A DNA stretch of 64,000 bases from Liolophura sinensis (taxonomy: Eukaryota; Mollusca; Polyplacophora; Chitonida; Chitonidae), in contig NC_088295.1 in assembly GCF_032854445.1 (NCBI RefSeq), forward strand, positions 90,628,644-90,692,643. Direction: 5' to 3'. Below are positions 1-13,345 of the stretch, piece after piece. A program made the position numbers and the translations under genes. Below the pieces are notes generated by a model. It was given only the letters and a program-made list of their open reading frames with translations. It did not search any database and had not been told where the DNA came from. Position 1 is the stretch's first letter, and each line of letters starts with the position of its first letter.

Positions 1-64
1 TCATGGCAATGAGGCAGTGATTAATGACTGTAGGAACAGCTACACAAACAACGTACTATATCCA

Positions 65-748
65 CATACATGTACATCTATACATGTGTATGTATTCAGG
101 GCCATACATGTACATCTATACATGTGTATGTATTCAGGGCCATACATGTACATCTATATCTGTGTATGTATTCAGGGCCATACATGTACATCTATACATG
201 TGTATGTATTCAGGGCCATACATGTACATCTATACATGTGTATGTATTCAGGGCCATACATGTACATCTATACATGTGTTTGTATTCAGGGCCATACCGG
301 TACATCTATACATGTGTATGTATTCAGGGCCATACATGTACATCTATACATGTGTATGTATTCAGGGCCATACATGTACATCTATACATGTGTTTGTATT
401 CAGGGCCATACCGGTACATCTATACATGTGTTTGTATTCAGGGCCATACCGGTACATCTATACATGTGTATGTATTCAGGGCCATACATGTACATCTATA
501 CATGTGTATGTATTCAGGGCCATACATGTACATCTATACATGTGTATGTATTCAGGGCCATACCGGTACATCTATACATGTGTATGTATTCAGGGCCATA
601 CATGTACATCTATACATGTGTTTGTATTCAGGGCCATACCGGTACATCTATACATGTGTATGTATTCAGGGTCATACATGTACATCTATACATGTGTATG
701 TATTCAGGGCCATACATGTACATCTATATCTGTGTTTGCATTCAGGGC
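65..748. repeat. 38-bp minisatellite, 18 units
   Basis: Eighteen head-to-tail copies of a 38-bp unit fit exactly (684 bp, no net indels). Each unit carries a CATGTACAT core followed by a TATTCAGGGC block. Five units (7, 10, 11, 14 and 16) have ACCGGT in place of ACATGT. The first-row unit near 143 and the last unit carry a TATCTGTGT variant. Because 38 is not a multiple of 3 and the unit has no stop in any forward frame, all three forward frames stay open for about 230-256 codons; this is a consequence of the repeat, not a gene. Confidence 0.97.
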
Positions 749-2758
749 CGTATGTCTAGACAAAATTGAAAGTTCTGATCCTAAACTCAACTAGCTGATA
801 TTGTGACACTGCAACTCAAGATGATATTTACTGAAATCTGAGAAGTCTGTGAATGACATGAATCTGTATGTAAATTTAACTGCTTATTGGTATTTTTATT
901 TAATGTGCTTATTAGTTTAATAAAACTTAATTGATTGGATGCCCTGTAGCTTGAGAGCTGCTGAAACATTTTCTGGAACTAAAATGGCTCTAGATATGGC
1001 CATAATATTATGATGTACTAATTTAATAGTGGTTTACAGTTGAACTTTTTAGCATTGATTGAAATCAGTGGATTTTGGAAAGATAATGTTCCAAAAATCA
1101 CAATGCTGAAATGTTTCATGCAGATAAAATTTCAGTTACTAGAGACTGAAAAGCAGTGGCATCTTTCAAAAGTAACCATGTAGTTGAAGCAGATACCCAC
1201 AATTATGGCAGTATGTTGGCTGCAATTACTATAAAGATAAGATCAAAAATAACAATCAGGGTGATTATAATGTTGTACATGCACTTCGGACAACATAAAA
1301 CTGGCAGTGCTGACTTTAAAGGCAGACTGCTATGTGTGATGTCACAGCCATCATCCCAGACTTAGCATTTCTAATTGCACATTAATGCATCAAGTTAATC
1401 AGCAAGCTGAGGCCTATATTCATGTCTGTAACACACACTCCTGATGCAAGACTGCACTGTAAACACTACCATCTACCCCAAGGGTAAGGATTCATCAGGT
1501 ACAATTCTATAGTATCCATGGCAACCAAAGTTAAAACTGTTACTTGTGATCAGAGTTGCCCATCTCTATTAATAATGTATATTTGTATCTCTGGAATCCA
1601 TGCAGTGTCTCTATTACCAGCTCATCAAGTTTTTCCTATCTTCGTTTTTCAGTCTTGATTTTAGCCGTCAACCTGATAGGCCAGAATACTGCATGGTGTT
1701 ACTGTACACAGTTCACAGTTGAAAACCAAGATTCCATGTCTTGATAATATGGTGCAAATTTATCCGAGGATTTCCTGAAGCCATTTAGATGCGTGTAATG
1801 AGGCACTAAATAAGGTTTCATATAAGGTTGCATATAAGGCTATGGTAATCCTCCCATAAAACTGTTTTGGTAAAGATTACAAAACTTGCAGGACTAATTG
1901 AACAGCCGCTCAACTATCTATTGTTTGGCATTCTAAAACCCCAGCGACATTAAACTTTGCCACACAGTATAAAATAAACACCAAGAATATGACACTGCAA
2001 ATGTAAAAATAATAATAATAATAATAAAATAAATATAATATTCATTAATCCCATTTAACTGATGTATTCTTAATAATACACTGAACTCTGAAATTATTTT
2101 GCTTACAAGTGTATGGGTGAGGAAATCACTACACCTCATCAGGTATACATTTATCTGACAAAATTCCTTACTTCAGGCTGCATTCAAACTCTCAGGAGCT
2201 TGATTTGAAGATAAGCCAGCTTCAGTAGTCACAGGCTTGTTATCTTCATAATTAACAATGCCCATTAGAAGGCTCATTCATGAAGGCTTTTGCTATCCAA
2301 GTATGCTAGGTGACACCATTTTTATTTTTTGTTTTACCAGCATTATTGGACATCAAAAACTCCAAAAATGGAATTAAAATAAAACTGAAAATCCACCATT
2401 TTAGTTTAGCCAATCTTTAAATTTTTAGGATTGTCTGGTTTTTCAAAGCTTAATTTATAAATAGGTCTTCAACAGTTTACATTTCCCACAAATTAGACAA
2501 TTTTTAAGTTTTATTTTTATATTTATACCTTCCTCTAACATTGGGAAAAGATTTCTTCTGCCCGTAAAACAACAATTTAAACTGGTGTGGCCTACTTTGT
2601 GATTATATACAATGGACATGATACACTGTCCTTTCCACACTTGTACTTGATTACAGCCACACTTTACTTCCACATTTCATGTGATCACACTTAAGAAATA
2701 CGAAATATTATGTATGTCCTTTGAACTACATACGAGCACGTCACATGCAGCTTCAGCA
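749..2758. other. AT-rich single-copy DNA, no gene seen
   Basis: No ORF here resembles a known protein and no exon with convincing flanking splice sites was recognised. A short AAT/AAAT simple repeat lies at about 2008-2040. Probably intronic or intergenic. Confidence 0.6.
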
Positions 2759-2781
2759 TGTGTGTGTGTGTGTGTGTGTGT
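2759..2781. repeat. (TG)n microsatellite
   Basis: A perfect TG dinucleotide run of about 11-12 repeats, flanked by unique sequence. Confidence 0.95.
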
Positions 2782-4391
2782 CACTGAAGGGGGCTGCAGG
2801 CAGCCAAAGCCATCAAGAGACAAGCTCTGCCAAGATGTCCATCAACGAATCCTCCAATGTGCTCAATGTTACAGTTAGGACAGAAAATCAGTCAATTGAT
2901 TTGGGAAAGTAAAAGTCTTATCACAGACAAGGTCTTCAATGATCAATGGGTATTACTGGAGTATTAGATCTGCTCTACATGCCAGCCGCGTAACCAGATG
3001 AATCTTTGATTGGGCACGGCAACAGGCCCCCGATCCACATTTCAGGTATCTGGCAGTAGACAAACCCTGTCAGAACAACGATGGGGGGCAAGCAGAATTA
3101 GTCTAGCTTCTTGTTATCAATGTGTGTATGGAAAGCTACACTATAAATCCATCCAACCCAAATAGGTATGGCTCAATTAATGGCTCGGTTCAGACAATGG
3201 CAATCTGAGCAACTACATTATACACACTCTAATATGTCGGACAACACACTGTTTTCTTTGGCACAAATTCTAAGGTCATCAGTGAATAAGAAGACTTCTC
3301 AGGCTGACATGAGAGCACAATCAGTAGGTCCTGCCCTGCTTTGGAGAATGAATACAAGATATTACAGTAAGCCAATTAGTCCAATATCAGCGTACAGGCC
3401 AGAATACAAACCTAGACTCTTCCAAGTTTTACCTCAAGCAAAAGAACAAGTTGTCATGAAACAATTGGTAAGAACATGAAAAGTCAAAAGTCAAAATCAG
3501 TCCACATCACACATCCGCTTAACTTTTGGAGCGTATGTGTAAACAGGATGGAACATGACATTTAGCACCTCCAAAGCCAGAATAAAATGAGTGGAGACAT
3601 CTGAACGGTAAGATCAATGATACAGAAAAAGGACTACAATTACTCAAAGGACTGAATTAAATTACAGGTGTTAATTCCAATCAAGGAGAGGCCGAGGCTC
3701 CACCTGACTGATTAAAACTGTTGAGATTGGGATGCCTTGGGATTGCTGCCAGCTGATTACATGATGGGGGGACTTCGGCAGGTGGCCAGGCTTCACACCC
3801 TGTGTTATTGCATTGGCCACAGTTCATCCCACTGGGGAAAGGTTACACAGGTCGTGCGGCCAGCACCAACTCAGGGCTCAGCTTCAAACAGAACTTCTCA
3901 ATTTCCTTTGAGGGTCTCAAGCACAAAAGGTGGAGGAACAAGCCAATTACAGTCTTACTAGTACACTGACAGACCACCCAGATCAATTACGGCAGGGATA
4001 TCTCTGGACCCATGTACTGTATCTGTCTAAAGCCATGACCTGTGACATCCAACTATATACACACAACATCAATATAATCAACTTCTGTCTCTGGTCAGTC
4101 TGACCTTAGGAAGCCAAGTCATGACAAAAAAACATCAGCTCATATTCATGTGCAGATTATGGAAACTATTACGGAAACTTATCCCTCAAAATTGTTGTCA
4201 AACAAGGCAATAACTCAAATCACTGTAACTAGGAAACTGTTGTCTACAGGGACTGTTACCATGAAAATGTGCTAGTCAAACCTCCATGGATCTGCATCTC
4301 TAACGGGATCTCACAACCACAAAGACTGGATACATTGTTATCTTGGGTTACAGTTCATACATTTACTGTTTCCAATCTGAACAGGGAAGGG
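2782..4391. other. Single-copy DNA, no gene seen
   Basis: Unique sequence. The longest start-to-stop frame is about 103 codons (3168-3479, plus strand) and has no recognisable domain or biased composition, so I treat it as chance. Confidence 0.55.
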
Positions 4392-4465
4392 GAATAAATG
4401 AATGAATGAATGATTATGGCTTAACGCCACATCGACAATATTTCAGCCATATTGTGGCAAGAACA
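4392..4465 (-). mobile_element. SINE-like 3' tail fragment (group C)
   Basis: Read on the minus strand, this is a short element end with GATGTGGCGTTAAGCC, followed by a (CATT)n simple tail (AATG repeats on the plus strand at about 4398-4412). Tails of this form are common at the 3' ends of mollusc retroposons. Its core resembles the group A and B tails (TTGAGTACGGCGTAAAAC type), suggesting that all use a related LINE-type 3' recognition end. No matching 5' body or target-site duplication was found. Confidence 0.6.
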
Positions 4466-4624
4466 TGTTTAAATCAAGAAGCCGTGAAAGCTTTTCGATG
4501 TGATAATATGAACATTCAAAATAAAACAAAACAGACGAACATGTTTCAGATCAGATAAACCCCTACATGTACATGTAATCACTTTCCTTGCATATGGCTC
4601 AGAGGTTTTGGAGATGCCTCGTGA

Positions 4625-4845
4625 AATGACATATGAACTCTGACCTTAGCAAGTAGATCATCAGTATTATAGTAGCAGAAAATCATGAAGAGCCCCGGAA
4701 AACCTAAGACTATCCACAGATTACTACTACATATGATGTGAGAGGAAGCTAGCATGAGATGGTCTTGAACTCACAGCAACCATATTGGCAAGAGGCTCCT
4801 TTGTCATTATGCTGCGCTTGCGCACTAACTAGTTGGCCATGCATT
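4625..4845 (-). mobile_element. Diverged tRNA-like SINE (group A), tail lost
   Basis: On the minus strand the head aligns by eye with the better copy at 30658-30905. Shared blocks are a GCGCAGCATAATGAC-type segment, a GGAGCCTCTTGCCAAT-type segment, a GTGAGTTCAAGACC B-box-like stretch, then GGTTTTCCGGGGCTCTTC and a TATAATACTGATG block. The usual 3' tail (GAGTACGGCGTAAAACACC plus A-rich repeats) is not recognisable, so the copy is old or 3'-eroded. Confidence 0.65.
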
Positions 4846-7142
4846 AAAAAGTCAGGTGTAATATTGTACATGTTGTAACTGGTAAAAAATCGACCTAGTC
4901 TACCAAGGCTTAACTCAAAGCAAAAATACTGATTAAAAATATGCAGCATTGATTTATATATTAATTTCATTGTTGTCAGTTGAGCTGCTCATATAATATT
5001 AAGTTAATTATCACATGTAATTTGCATGTTTTTTCTGATTCCATTACATTAAGCACTCAAGGATTCATAGAAGTCCAAATTTTTACAACCAGAAACCCAA
5101 AATTGGGTTTTTTTCTGGTTCAGATTTTAAATAAAGACTACAGCCTGGTACTGAGTTTAATTCCGCTTTACCAACCACTAATGTTGTGAATGTGAAAGTA
5201 TATAAGTTTAATTTCATTTGGGGTTCAATTCTGATCATTTTATTGTTTGTACATCCATATACTTTAGCAAGTATATTATCCTGCTCAGAGATACACATTG
5301 CATAATAAAACAGTTATAAAGCATGGTGATCCATGGTAAGATGTTGATTGAAAGAGGAAGAAAGAAACTAACAAACATTATATCAAAAGCAAAATGTGCA
5401 AAATACAGAGACAAGGCTTATCCCGCTCAGAGGTATATAATGAAACAGTGATAAACCATGCAAGGTCAGTTGTTGGTTGTCATAAATATTAGAAGAAAGA
5501 AAGGAACTAACAAATATTACATAAAACATATGTACGGATTTACTTCAAGGATGCGTTTGCTGGAATTAATTGTTGCATAATTAATCAAAGAAATACTAAA
5601 AAAAATCTTAAAACTTAAAATCTTAAAAATCTTCCGAATTATAATATGGCCAAAATTACTCAATCAAGTCAAACAGGTATTACCGAGAGTGGCCATAACC
5701 CTCTTTTGTTTCCTGCGGTGTTGTTGTGAGCAGTAGTCGAAGAACCTAAGAGGTGTCACATGTTTTTGCACCTGCCTTTGACTGGCGAGCGAGTACACGA
5801 AGGCCTACTTTATATCAACTGGCAAAGTGACCTGTCACCTTTTGAGCAGATAAAAATTAAATATACACAGTAAATTCACCATTATCGGAGCCAGTCATTC
5901 ACACAATCAAGCAACACGACTAGTTTTGGACTGTTTTCGGTTTTAGTTGTCCTCTGTAGACACTAACAACGCGTATTTGTCAAACGGCCATCGCATTGTT
6001 GTATACAGTTTATAATTTGTTACAAACTCACTCATAGATTCACAGGAGACACGCAGGCAATGGGATAGCCTGTATCAAAGCGTCATTCATTAGAAGCCAG
6101 CATGTTTTCTAATTTTCTTTCACTTTCCTGGCATACTGAAGACTGATCAAACTAAATACGAATAAACTGACAATTTGTTTTATACCACTAAATGTTAACA
6201 CCATAGTTCGAATATTTTTAAAGCCTAATTTTAATTTAATTACAAACAATACATGCATGATCATTTTGGCTTGTCATGCATGCAGCCGTTAGTTGACCGC
6301 TCATCGCCACGCCTATATTTTTGATCGCAATTCAGTTTTTTTTCCCCAAAATTTGAGTATTTGTCCCTGAAAAACACAGAATTGAATTTTTTTCACCCCA
6401 ATTTTTGGTCTTTAACTGAATTTTACCACCGAATACCGAGGTCTAAAATCGACATGTATTCATCCATGGTACTGTGATGATATTACGATGTTTCAAAAAA
6501 ACAATGAATCGATGTATGTAGACCATCATTATAATAATCAAATCATTTCCAACTACAGTAGCATTCACTAGAAATTTGTTAGGATGTGATTATTCATATA
6601 ACATTAGACTAAATTTGGTGTCACAACTAGATATATGTATAGACAATGATTTTACAATATATGAAAGAGTTTTGTAACAAACATTATGAATTTCACATGC
6701 ATGTACGTTCATTCAGCTTAATTTCACCAAAAGTTTAAATTATTGTTTATCATATAAACGGGATAAGTCTTTGTAAATATGAGCCTGGCTGTCCTTGATA
6801 AAAATCACACACAAGTCCATTAGTCTTATTTATGAAGCAGAATCTATGACAAGATATAAAACTCAAGAGGATCAATCCTCTTAACAATGTATTCCAGCAT
6901 AGCTATTTTCCATTCATTGCCTGTAACTGTTTCACATCAGGATCTGACCCCTTAGTCACTTCAGTCTGGAATCCACCATGGACAGACTGGATTGCCTCAG
7001 ACTGTTTACCAGTTAACTGGCTTCATTCCACTTGGCAGTGTGAACTCTGCAGATATAGCCACTGTGGTATACACCTACATGTACATGTAAAAAGGTGGGT
7101 CACAGTCTTCATGAATCATTCAAGGTGATGCTAACCTGCACC
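4846..7142. other. AT-rich single-copy DNA with an imperfect duplication, no gene seen
   Basis: A loose two-copy duplication with about 145-bp period lies at 5270-5535. Both copies contain a (C/T)GCTCAGAG-type start, AAACAGT, and an AAGAAAGAAA...ACTAACAAA block. A 34-bp inverted repeat lies at 5087-5120. Nothing protein-like was recognised. Confidence 0.5.
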
Positions 7143-7242
7143 ATTGGCTGGCACTACAATACACATCTGAGATACTCAAGAACAACAAAGACATTGGCTG
7201 GCACTACAATACACAGCTGAGGTACTCCAGAACAGCAAACAC
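7143..7242. repeat. 50-bp tandem duplication (2 copies)
   Basis: Two adjacent 50-bp copies begin ATTGGCTGGCACTACAATAC at 7143 and 7193. They differ at several positions (for example CATCTGAGATACTC against CAGCTGAGGTACTC). Confidence 0.85.
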
Positions 7243-8765
7243 AAGAATCAAATACTTTATGATGCACTGACGTTGTAAAGGGTAAAAATACATTGTGTAA
7301 GGCATCAATAATGTATGTGGTAAGAGCTTAGGGTTTGTGATGACTCCATCCACTTTGTCAGTCCCTGAAGGTTCTGGTTTAACATCTTCAAACACAACTA
7401 TTTGTAACTCACACCCTGCATCATTCATGAATGACAGCTAAACCTTACGCTTTTTGACCCCCTTCCAGCAATCCTCACAAAAGGGCTAATTAGGTACTGA
7501 TGAGACAGATGCCACATAGCCTGGCTGGACAGGCCACAGTCTTAAGTTGATCAAGTTTTCGTTTTGCACCCAAATACCCAGAATTCAAGATGAGCTAAGG
7601 GGAGTAATACATATTCACATAAAGGCTTTTATGATATTAATCTTCTTTATTCTTCACAGGGGCATCTGCAACTGTCTCAGTGGGCAACTTATTGGCGCAC
7701 AAGTCACACCGTTCATAGCCCTATAATTATTGGGGCTTACCCAGCCTATGCTTCATGGGCGACCCTCATCAAAGCAGCAAAATATCACAGAATCACCAAG
7801 GGACTCAGTCTAGCAGTAGCCACACCTAATCCCAAAATATCCAATCATCCAACCCTCAGATTCTTCTGATGTTCCTCAATTTTTACGCGTGATTTTTTCA
7901 TCACTGAGATGCCTGCTAGGATGGGGATGTTCATGAGGTTCAACTCTCATATCCTATGCCCCAACTTCATTTCCGACTATAAAACATATATATACATGAA
8001 CATCATACAAACATCTGAAATAAATAAACAAAAAAAAACCCAAAACAAAACAAAACAAAAAACATGACAGAATTCTATGTCAATCTGTGCAGGAACACAG
8101 CTATATACACATACATGTCATACTATTATATAGAAATCATCACTTGTAGACAAGACTCAGCTTTGCTCAGGTTTTCTCATGAAGACTCATAAACCCCAGC
8201 GTTGACATTTACAGGAAAAACCCTGACGAGAATGACTGAAGTGCTTTCTGTCCCTTCCAATCACAGACAATGCGGTAACTCAGCGTCCAATAGTGCCATG
8301 TGACGAGTCTGACCACTGGTGGTCAGATCATTTATCACAAGACGTTTGATCTGCTCTTTCAAAAGCAATCATCTCACAGCAGGGTGAAATATTAACTCTA
8401 CTGCCTAGTTGAAATGAATAACTGGGAGATATTGTTATGGCTGGCCACCAGTGACCAGCAAACAGGGCGGTGGACAAAGTGAAGAAAGGCCTGCTGCTGA
8501 CACAAGAATGCCAAATGAAGATTTATCACACTTTCATCCAGCATTCTTTGGCAGCTGACAAATGGTGATTAAATTTACATGAACTTCTGGTCAGTGTGTA
8601 GGGAATGGTCTTACTGGGCCAAAGAGTCTTTGCTGTAATTCCTGGCACTGTAAGCAATTGGCAATTAGTGTTTCTCACAAACAGTTTCATTAAATCACAG
8701 ACAAAGTGAAGCGGGACAAAATTTTTCTGTAAGTACATTACAATAAGTAATGCAGCACAAATGAC
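7243..8765. other. Single-copy DNA, no gene seen
   Basis: Unique sequence with an A-rich (CAAAA)n stretch near 8030-8065. Frames of up to about 74 codons show no recognisable homology. Confidence 0.5.
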
Positions 8766-9400
8766 TTATGTACATGTAGATAGTGATCTAGCTCAGCAAA
8801 TTTTCTGGATAAATTTAAGACAAAGTGTTACAAGGAAGCGTATTAACTGCTGTACATGAAGCTTTAATAGGAACTAGGATAAGCAACTTTTGAAGCTAAG
8901 CCTGATACAATGTGAACCAAGAAAAGAAGTAACTACACTGAAGGCATAAATCTGCAACAAAGTAAAAAGCACAAATTCTTGTAACTTCTCTATATACATC
9001 TGATAAATATAAAGTCAACTCGGAAAACGTATGCAGATAAGGCTGAGACAAAGTGAAACCAGACAATCATTCTTAGAAGTTCTTGTGACACATCTGATTT
9101 TCAAGATAACAACCTGCAACGAAGTATTCAAAGACAAAAGATGATCAGGACAATTGTTCATGGAGTCACTTGGGATGCCATTTAATTCATTTATTTAAAA
9201 AGAAGGAACAACTGAGTACTAAAAGAAAAAGAAAAATGAACAGGACAAATTTTCCCGAAGTCACTTAGTTACTGAAAATAACAACTTGGGACAAAGTATT
9301 CAAAGAAAAAGGAAAACGAACAGGACAATTGCTCCTGGGAGCACTGGAGGCCCATCCTAACTTCTGAAGATAACAATCTAGAACAAAGTTATCACAGTAG
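8766..9400. repeat. Old, highly degenerate tandem repeat
   Basis: Similar phrases recur at uneven intervals of roughly 80-95 bp (about 172 bp for the best pair). Examples are AACAACCTGCAACGAAGTATTC near 9109 against AACAACTTGGGACAAAGTATTC near 9281, each followed by an AGGACAATTG block and a GGAGTCACT/GGAGCACT block. A further AACAGGACAAATTTTC copy lies near 9239. This looks like a decayed minisatellite; the limits are approximate. Confidence 0.5.
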
Positions 9401-12400
9401 AAGAAAAGACATTGGTAGATGCATACATGGAATTCAGTCAGCAACATTTATTACAACTCCTTCCTTGCATACTCTCTGCCAAGTGCTAGACACATTAATC
9501 CAGAAAAGAATCCAATAGTTAATCCCTGACCTTGATATATAAGCCAAACTGCCACAATAATGTAATAAAGTAGACAAGCTGATGCTGGTCCAATCCCATC
9601 AAAGTAAATAATACATATACACTGGTAATAGACACTGATTAAAGGCAAATATCAAACAACTCTTTCTCAATTAATATTTTCAAAATGTCACTCAAGCTGC
9701 ATTAACAAGACTGTTAAGGTGATCTACTGAAAAATTGTTAATATATTTGAGGAGTTTCAGACAGTTGGTCTACATTGCTTCTACCCCACAATGTAAGATA
9801 ACAGCTAATTACTAAAGTAGGGGCATTATTAACTACAAGCATGTACACATCCACATTTGGAAAAAGATTCTCATTACTGTAGTCATATCTGCTCTGATTA
9901 CAGTATAATAGCATAACATTTAAATGATCTTTTTTCAAATTTCACTCTTGAGTGTTCAAGGCCTTTTCACTTCATTACTTCAGTCTACATCAAAGGCACA
10001 TGCATGTACATGTACCTGGCATTGTCTATACTCAGACCACGGTGATGCTACCGAAAAGGAACAGGAACAGCTTCCCATCTGTGTCATTGATTTGGACAGT
10101 GGTGGTCGTGAGTGAGAGTGGACACTTGTAAGAAGGCAGAGGACAAATTGGCAATGGCCACACAAATTAATTGCTCTGCCACTGGCCGCGCAACCTCCCC
10201 AGAATAAAAACTCAGAGGGAGAAATCAAACAATTCCACAAGGACTGAAGATGAATGGGCCACACAAAACACTGACACTGTCCAGCAGGTGAAGCTAAAAG
10301 AGAAGTACCAGTCAGGCAGAAATTGATATAATATTTGTGTTAATTTTTCCAAAATTCCATTTTCATTCCATCACTGCACAGTTTCCATTTATGCCTTAAT
10401 GGTTCTCGTAATCTAATAACCATTTTATTCAAAGTATTTTCCTGGTGACAGCTAGCCCAGCCGATTCATTTCATCTAAGTCTGTTGCCGCAGTAAGTCAA
10501 TGGTGCTGACAAAGATTAACAGGGATGGTGTAAATTCTGCATCACAGACACAGCCTCCTGGAACTGCTAGCAGAAAGTCAATGTTTTCACACAACAGCTT
10601 CTCTTTTGAACGTTTACCCACATGAACTGAGAGGAGTGAAGCAGTAGGTGGAATCACATGGGTGTTTGCAGTTTAGGCAGTGCTAAGTGCTGATAGTACA
10701 CGGGAAGGCTCCTGGAGACTTAGCAAATGACTCTCTTTTCAACATGCACCAAACTTTTTTTATTACACCATATCGTGATCAAAGGAAAACCATACAAACT
10801 TTTCCTACAATGATGAAATTAGCTTTTGTCATTACTCAGTGTGTGCATAATGAAGCGACACATTCTCTGTTTGTATATCCTCTTTGAGGAAGTGCTGCTG
10901 CCCTATAGTTCTTCCTCCACTCTAGAAGGACAGCCAACAAAGCTTACATTGATGGTTGGGCTTCAGACAGAGAGGTTCAGCTTTACTGCTATACACCGCT
11001 TGCCTCTGCCTAAGTTATGGGCTAGGGAAAAGTGGAATGAGGTGGAAGTGAAAAGAGGGCAGGAGATCTAGTGAGTTATAGAGAACCAATTAACACTTGT
11101 CAAAGAACATTTGGAACTGGCCAAAGAGAAATGGATGCAAGTGAAAAAGGCGTGGACTACAGACAGCTAAAGAGGCAGACACTGGGGTTTAGTATGCTGG
11201 AGGTGTGGGCAGGGATGGTCAGTGATCAGGGCTTAATACAAGACATCCCCAATGACCAATGTGGGCAGGCCAAGTGAAGTTAACAAAGCACTGGTGAGAC
11301 AAGGAAATGGCGAACCTAAATCAGTCAGTTTGACGGCGACCTGCTCAGACCACTTCCCAGGAATGTCAGATTGAAGATAAGACTGAGTGATTGGACGCTG
11401 GCTATCCCCAATACTCCTCTAGACCTGGTTATTTCAGGTGTATACGTTAAGCGAGTAACACCCTGATCCACATAACGACAAAAACTCATTTTTAGTTTGA
11501 CAAAAACCTAACATCAGAGCAATCTCGGATTGATTATGCACTCATTTGGATCTGGAACAACATTTCTTAGCACTTTCAAGTAGATGGTAGATGTTCTGCC
11601 ATCTACATGTATAATCACCAAATCACAGGCAACATATCCCTAAATACACAAGGAATTGACTTTTCTTCAAGGTGTATTTCATTCAAACATCACATTTCCC
11701 AAATGCTTAGGTTTTCGGTGACATGTTTTCTGTACACATACATGTAACTGAAATAGTGGTCTATCTAAGCTAGCAAAATCACCAAATGACAAAAAACCAA
11801 TACATTTCAATGTACAACCACAAATTTATCAAATGAAAAACATTCCTACAAAAAGCACTGCAGAACCATTTCATGTCAGTGGAGCCAACTAAATACAAAA
11901 CATGGAGGTTTTCACAAACTTGGGCTATACATGTACATATAGCATTCCGTTTTTGATCAGTACACTGAAATGCTTCCCATTAGATGGAGACAGAGGTGCT
12001 TATGCCAATACAAGTATATTTAATACCTACCCACCCCCCTCCCCACCACAAAAAAACTTTAAATGTGTCTGGCCTGACAGAGATACTTCCACACTGACAG
12101 CATGGTCATCAACACTAGCAAATAGGGGTCCATGTGGAAACATTTAAACAAACAAATTAATATGGCAAGGGGAGGTACTGGCTTTCTCTCTCATAATTAT
12201 CAAGACCAGTGTTCAGTGTTGATGTATAGATGGAATTAAAACCTTTTTTTGTTTTGATTTTACTTAACAACATCAAGTTTCCTATTTACAAACAGCAATC
12301 TAATTATATAGCAGAGTCTCAGCTGATGGCCAACATTTTCCACGACAACAATGTGTGTCTTCTCTGGAAGCAAAGCGATTGAATTTATCATCTGATAAGC

Positions 12401-12431
12401 CAGAAGCTACATGTAGGTGTAGATTTCATGA
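9401..12431. other. Single-copy DNA, no gene seen
   Basis: Unique sequence with frames no longer than about 94 codons. No domain, signal peptide or plausible exon was recognised. It would lie inside the 3'-side intron of the Ig-domain gene if that intron is as long as it appears. Confidence 0.5.
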
Positions 12432-12752
12432 GTGAGTGAGTGAGTGCTTGGGGTTTAACGTCGTACTCAACAATTTTTCAGTCATATGACGACGAAGGAA
12501 TCATTAGGGTGCATGCACGTGTAATGTGCCTCCTTGTTGCAGGACGGATTTCCACCGCTCTTTTATTTAGTGCTGCATCACTGAGACGGCTTACCGAAGG
12601 CAAGTAAGCCATCCCGCCCGAGCCATTATACTGATACGGGTCAACCAGTCGTTGCACTATCCCCTTCATGCTGAACGCCAAGCGAGGAAGTTACAACTTC
12701 CTCTTTTAAAGTCTTAGGTGTGACTCGACCAAGGATTGATCCTGGATCTACC
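12432..12752 (-). mobile_element. SINE-like retroposon (group B) with perfect 13-bp target-site duplication
   Basis: A 321-bp element lies between two perfect copies of GTAGATTTCATGA (12419-12431 and 12753-12765). A long TSD of this kind indicates insertion by target-primed reverse transcription. On the minus strand the 3' end reads GTTGAGTACGACGTTAAACC and ends in a (CTCA)n tail, seen on the plus strand as GAGTGAGTGAGTGAG. The second copy, at 38718-39013, is in the opposite orientation and alignable throughout. I recognise this sequence type as a repeat widespread in mollusc genomes. A polymerase III A box is not obvious, so the promoter type is unresolved. Confidence 0.9.
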
Positions 12753-12782
12753 GTAGATTTCATGACAAAACTGAGGCAAATA

Positions 12783-13345
12783 AGGGGTTTGTAATGCAGT
12801 TGACATTGAGGTCAGTCAATAAAGGGTTTATTATGCAGATGACAAAGATCTACAAAAAAACAGGTTTGTAATGCAGTTGACACCAAGGTCAGTGAATAAA
12901 GGGTTTGTAATGCAGTTGACACCGAGGTCAGTGAATACAGAGTTTGTAATGCAGTTGACACTGAGGTCTACGAATAACAGGTTTGTAGTGCAGTTGACAC
13001 CAAGGTCAGTGAATAAAGGGTTTGTAATGCAGTTGACACAGAGGTTACTGAATTAAAGGTTTGTAATGCAGTTGCCACCCAGGTCTACGAAAAAGGTTTT
13101 TTTCATGCAGTTGACACCAAGGTCATTGAATCAGGGGTTTGAACTGGAGTTGATGCTGAGATCACTGAATTAGGGTTTTTTAATACAGATGACACTGAGG
13201 TCTGTGAATAAAGGGTTTTTAATGCAGTTTGCATGGAAAATGGATAAGGATTTTGTCATGCAGTTGACACCAAGCTCAGTGAATAAAGGGTTTGTATAAA
13301 TGCTGTTTGACACCGGTGTCAGTGAACGAGGGGATTGTACCGTAA
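12783..13345. repeat. 39-bp degenerate minisatellite
   Basis: About 14 diverged copies of a 39-bp unit built around GTTTGTAATGCAGTTGACAC and AGGTCAGTGAATAA. The central copies (about 12870-13060) are most alike and the outer ones are more decayed. As 39 is a multiple of 3, a 13-residue periodic frame appears; it is not a gene. The array lies in the intron beginning about 230 bp downstream (in the minus direction) of the Ig exon's donor site. Confidence 0.93.

Noticed and set aside
1-748. Telomeric or centromeric satellite at the window edge
   Set aside because: The 38-bp unit has no TTAGGG-type motif and the array is short and bounded by unique sequence.
12478-12681. 67-codon minus-strand ORF shared in similar form with 38765-38968
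   Set aside because: Both lie inside copies of the group B retroposon, so the similarity reflects the repeat, not a gene family.
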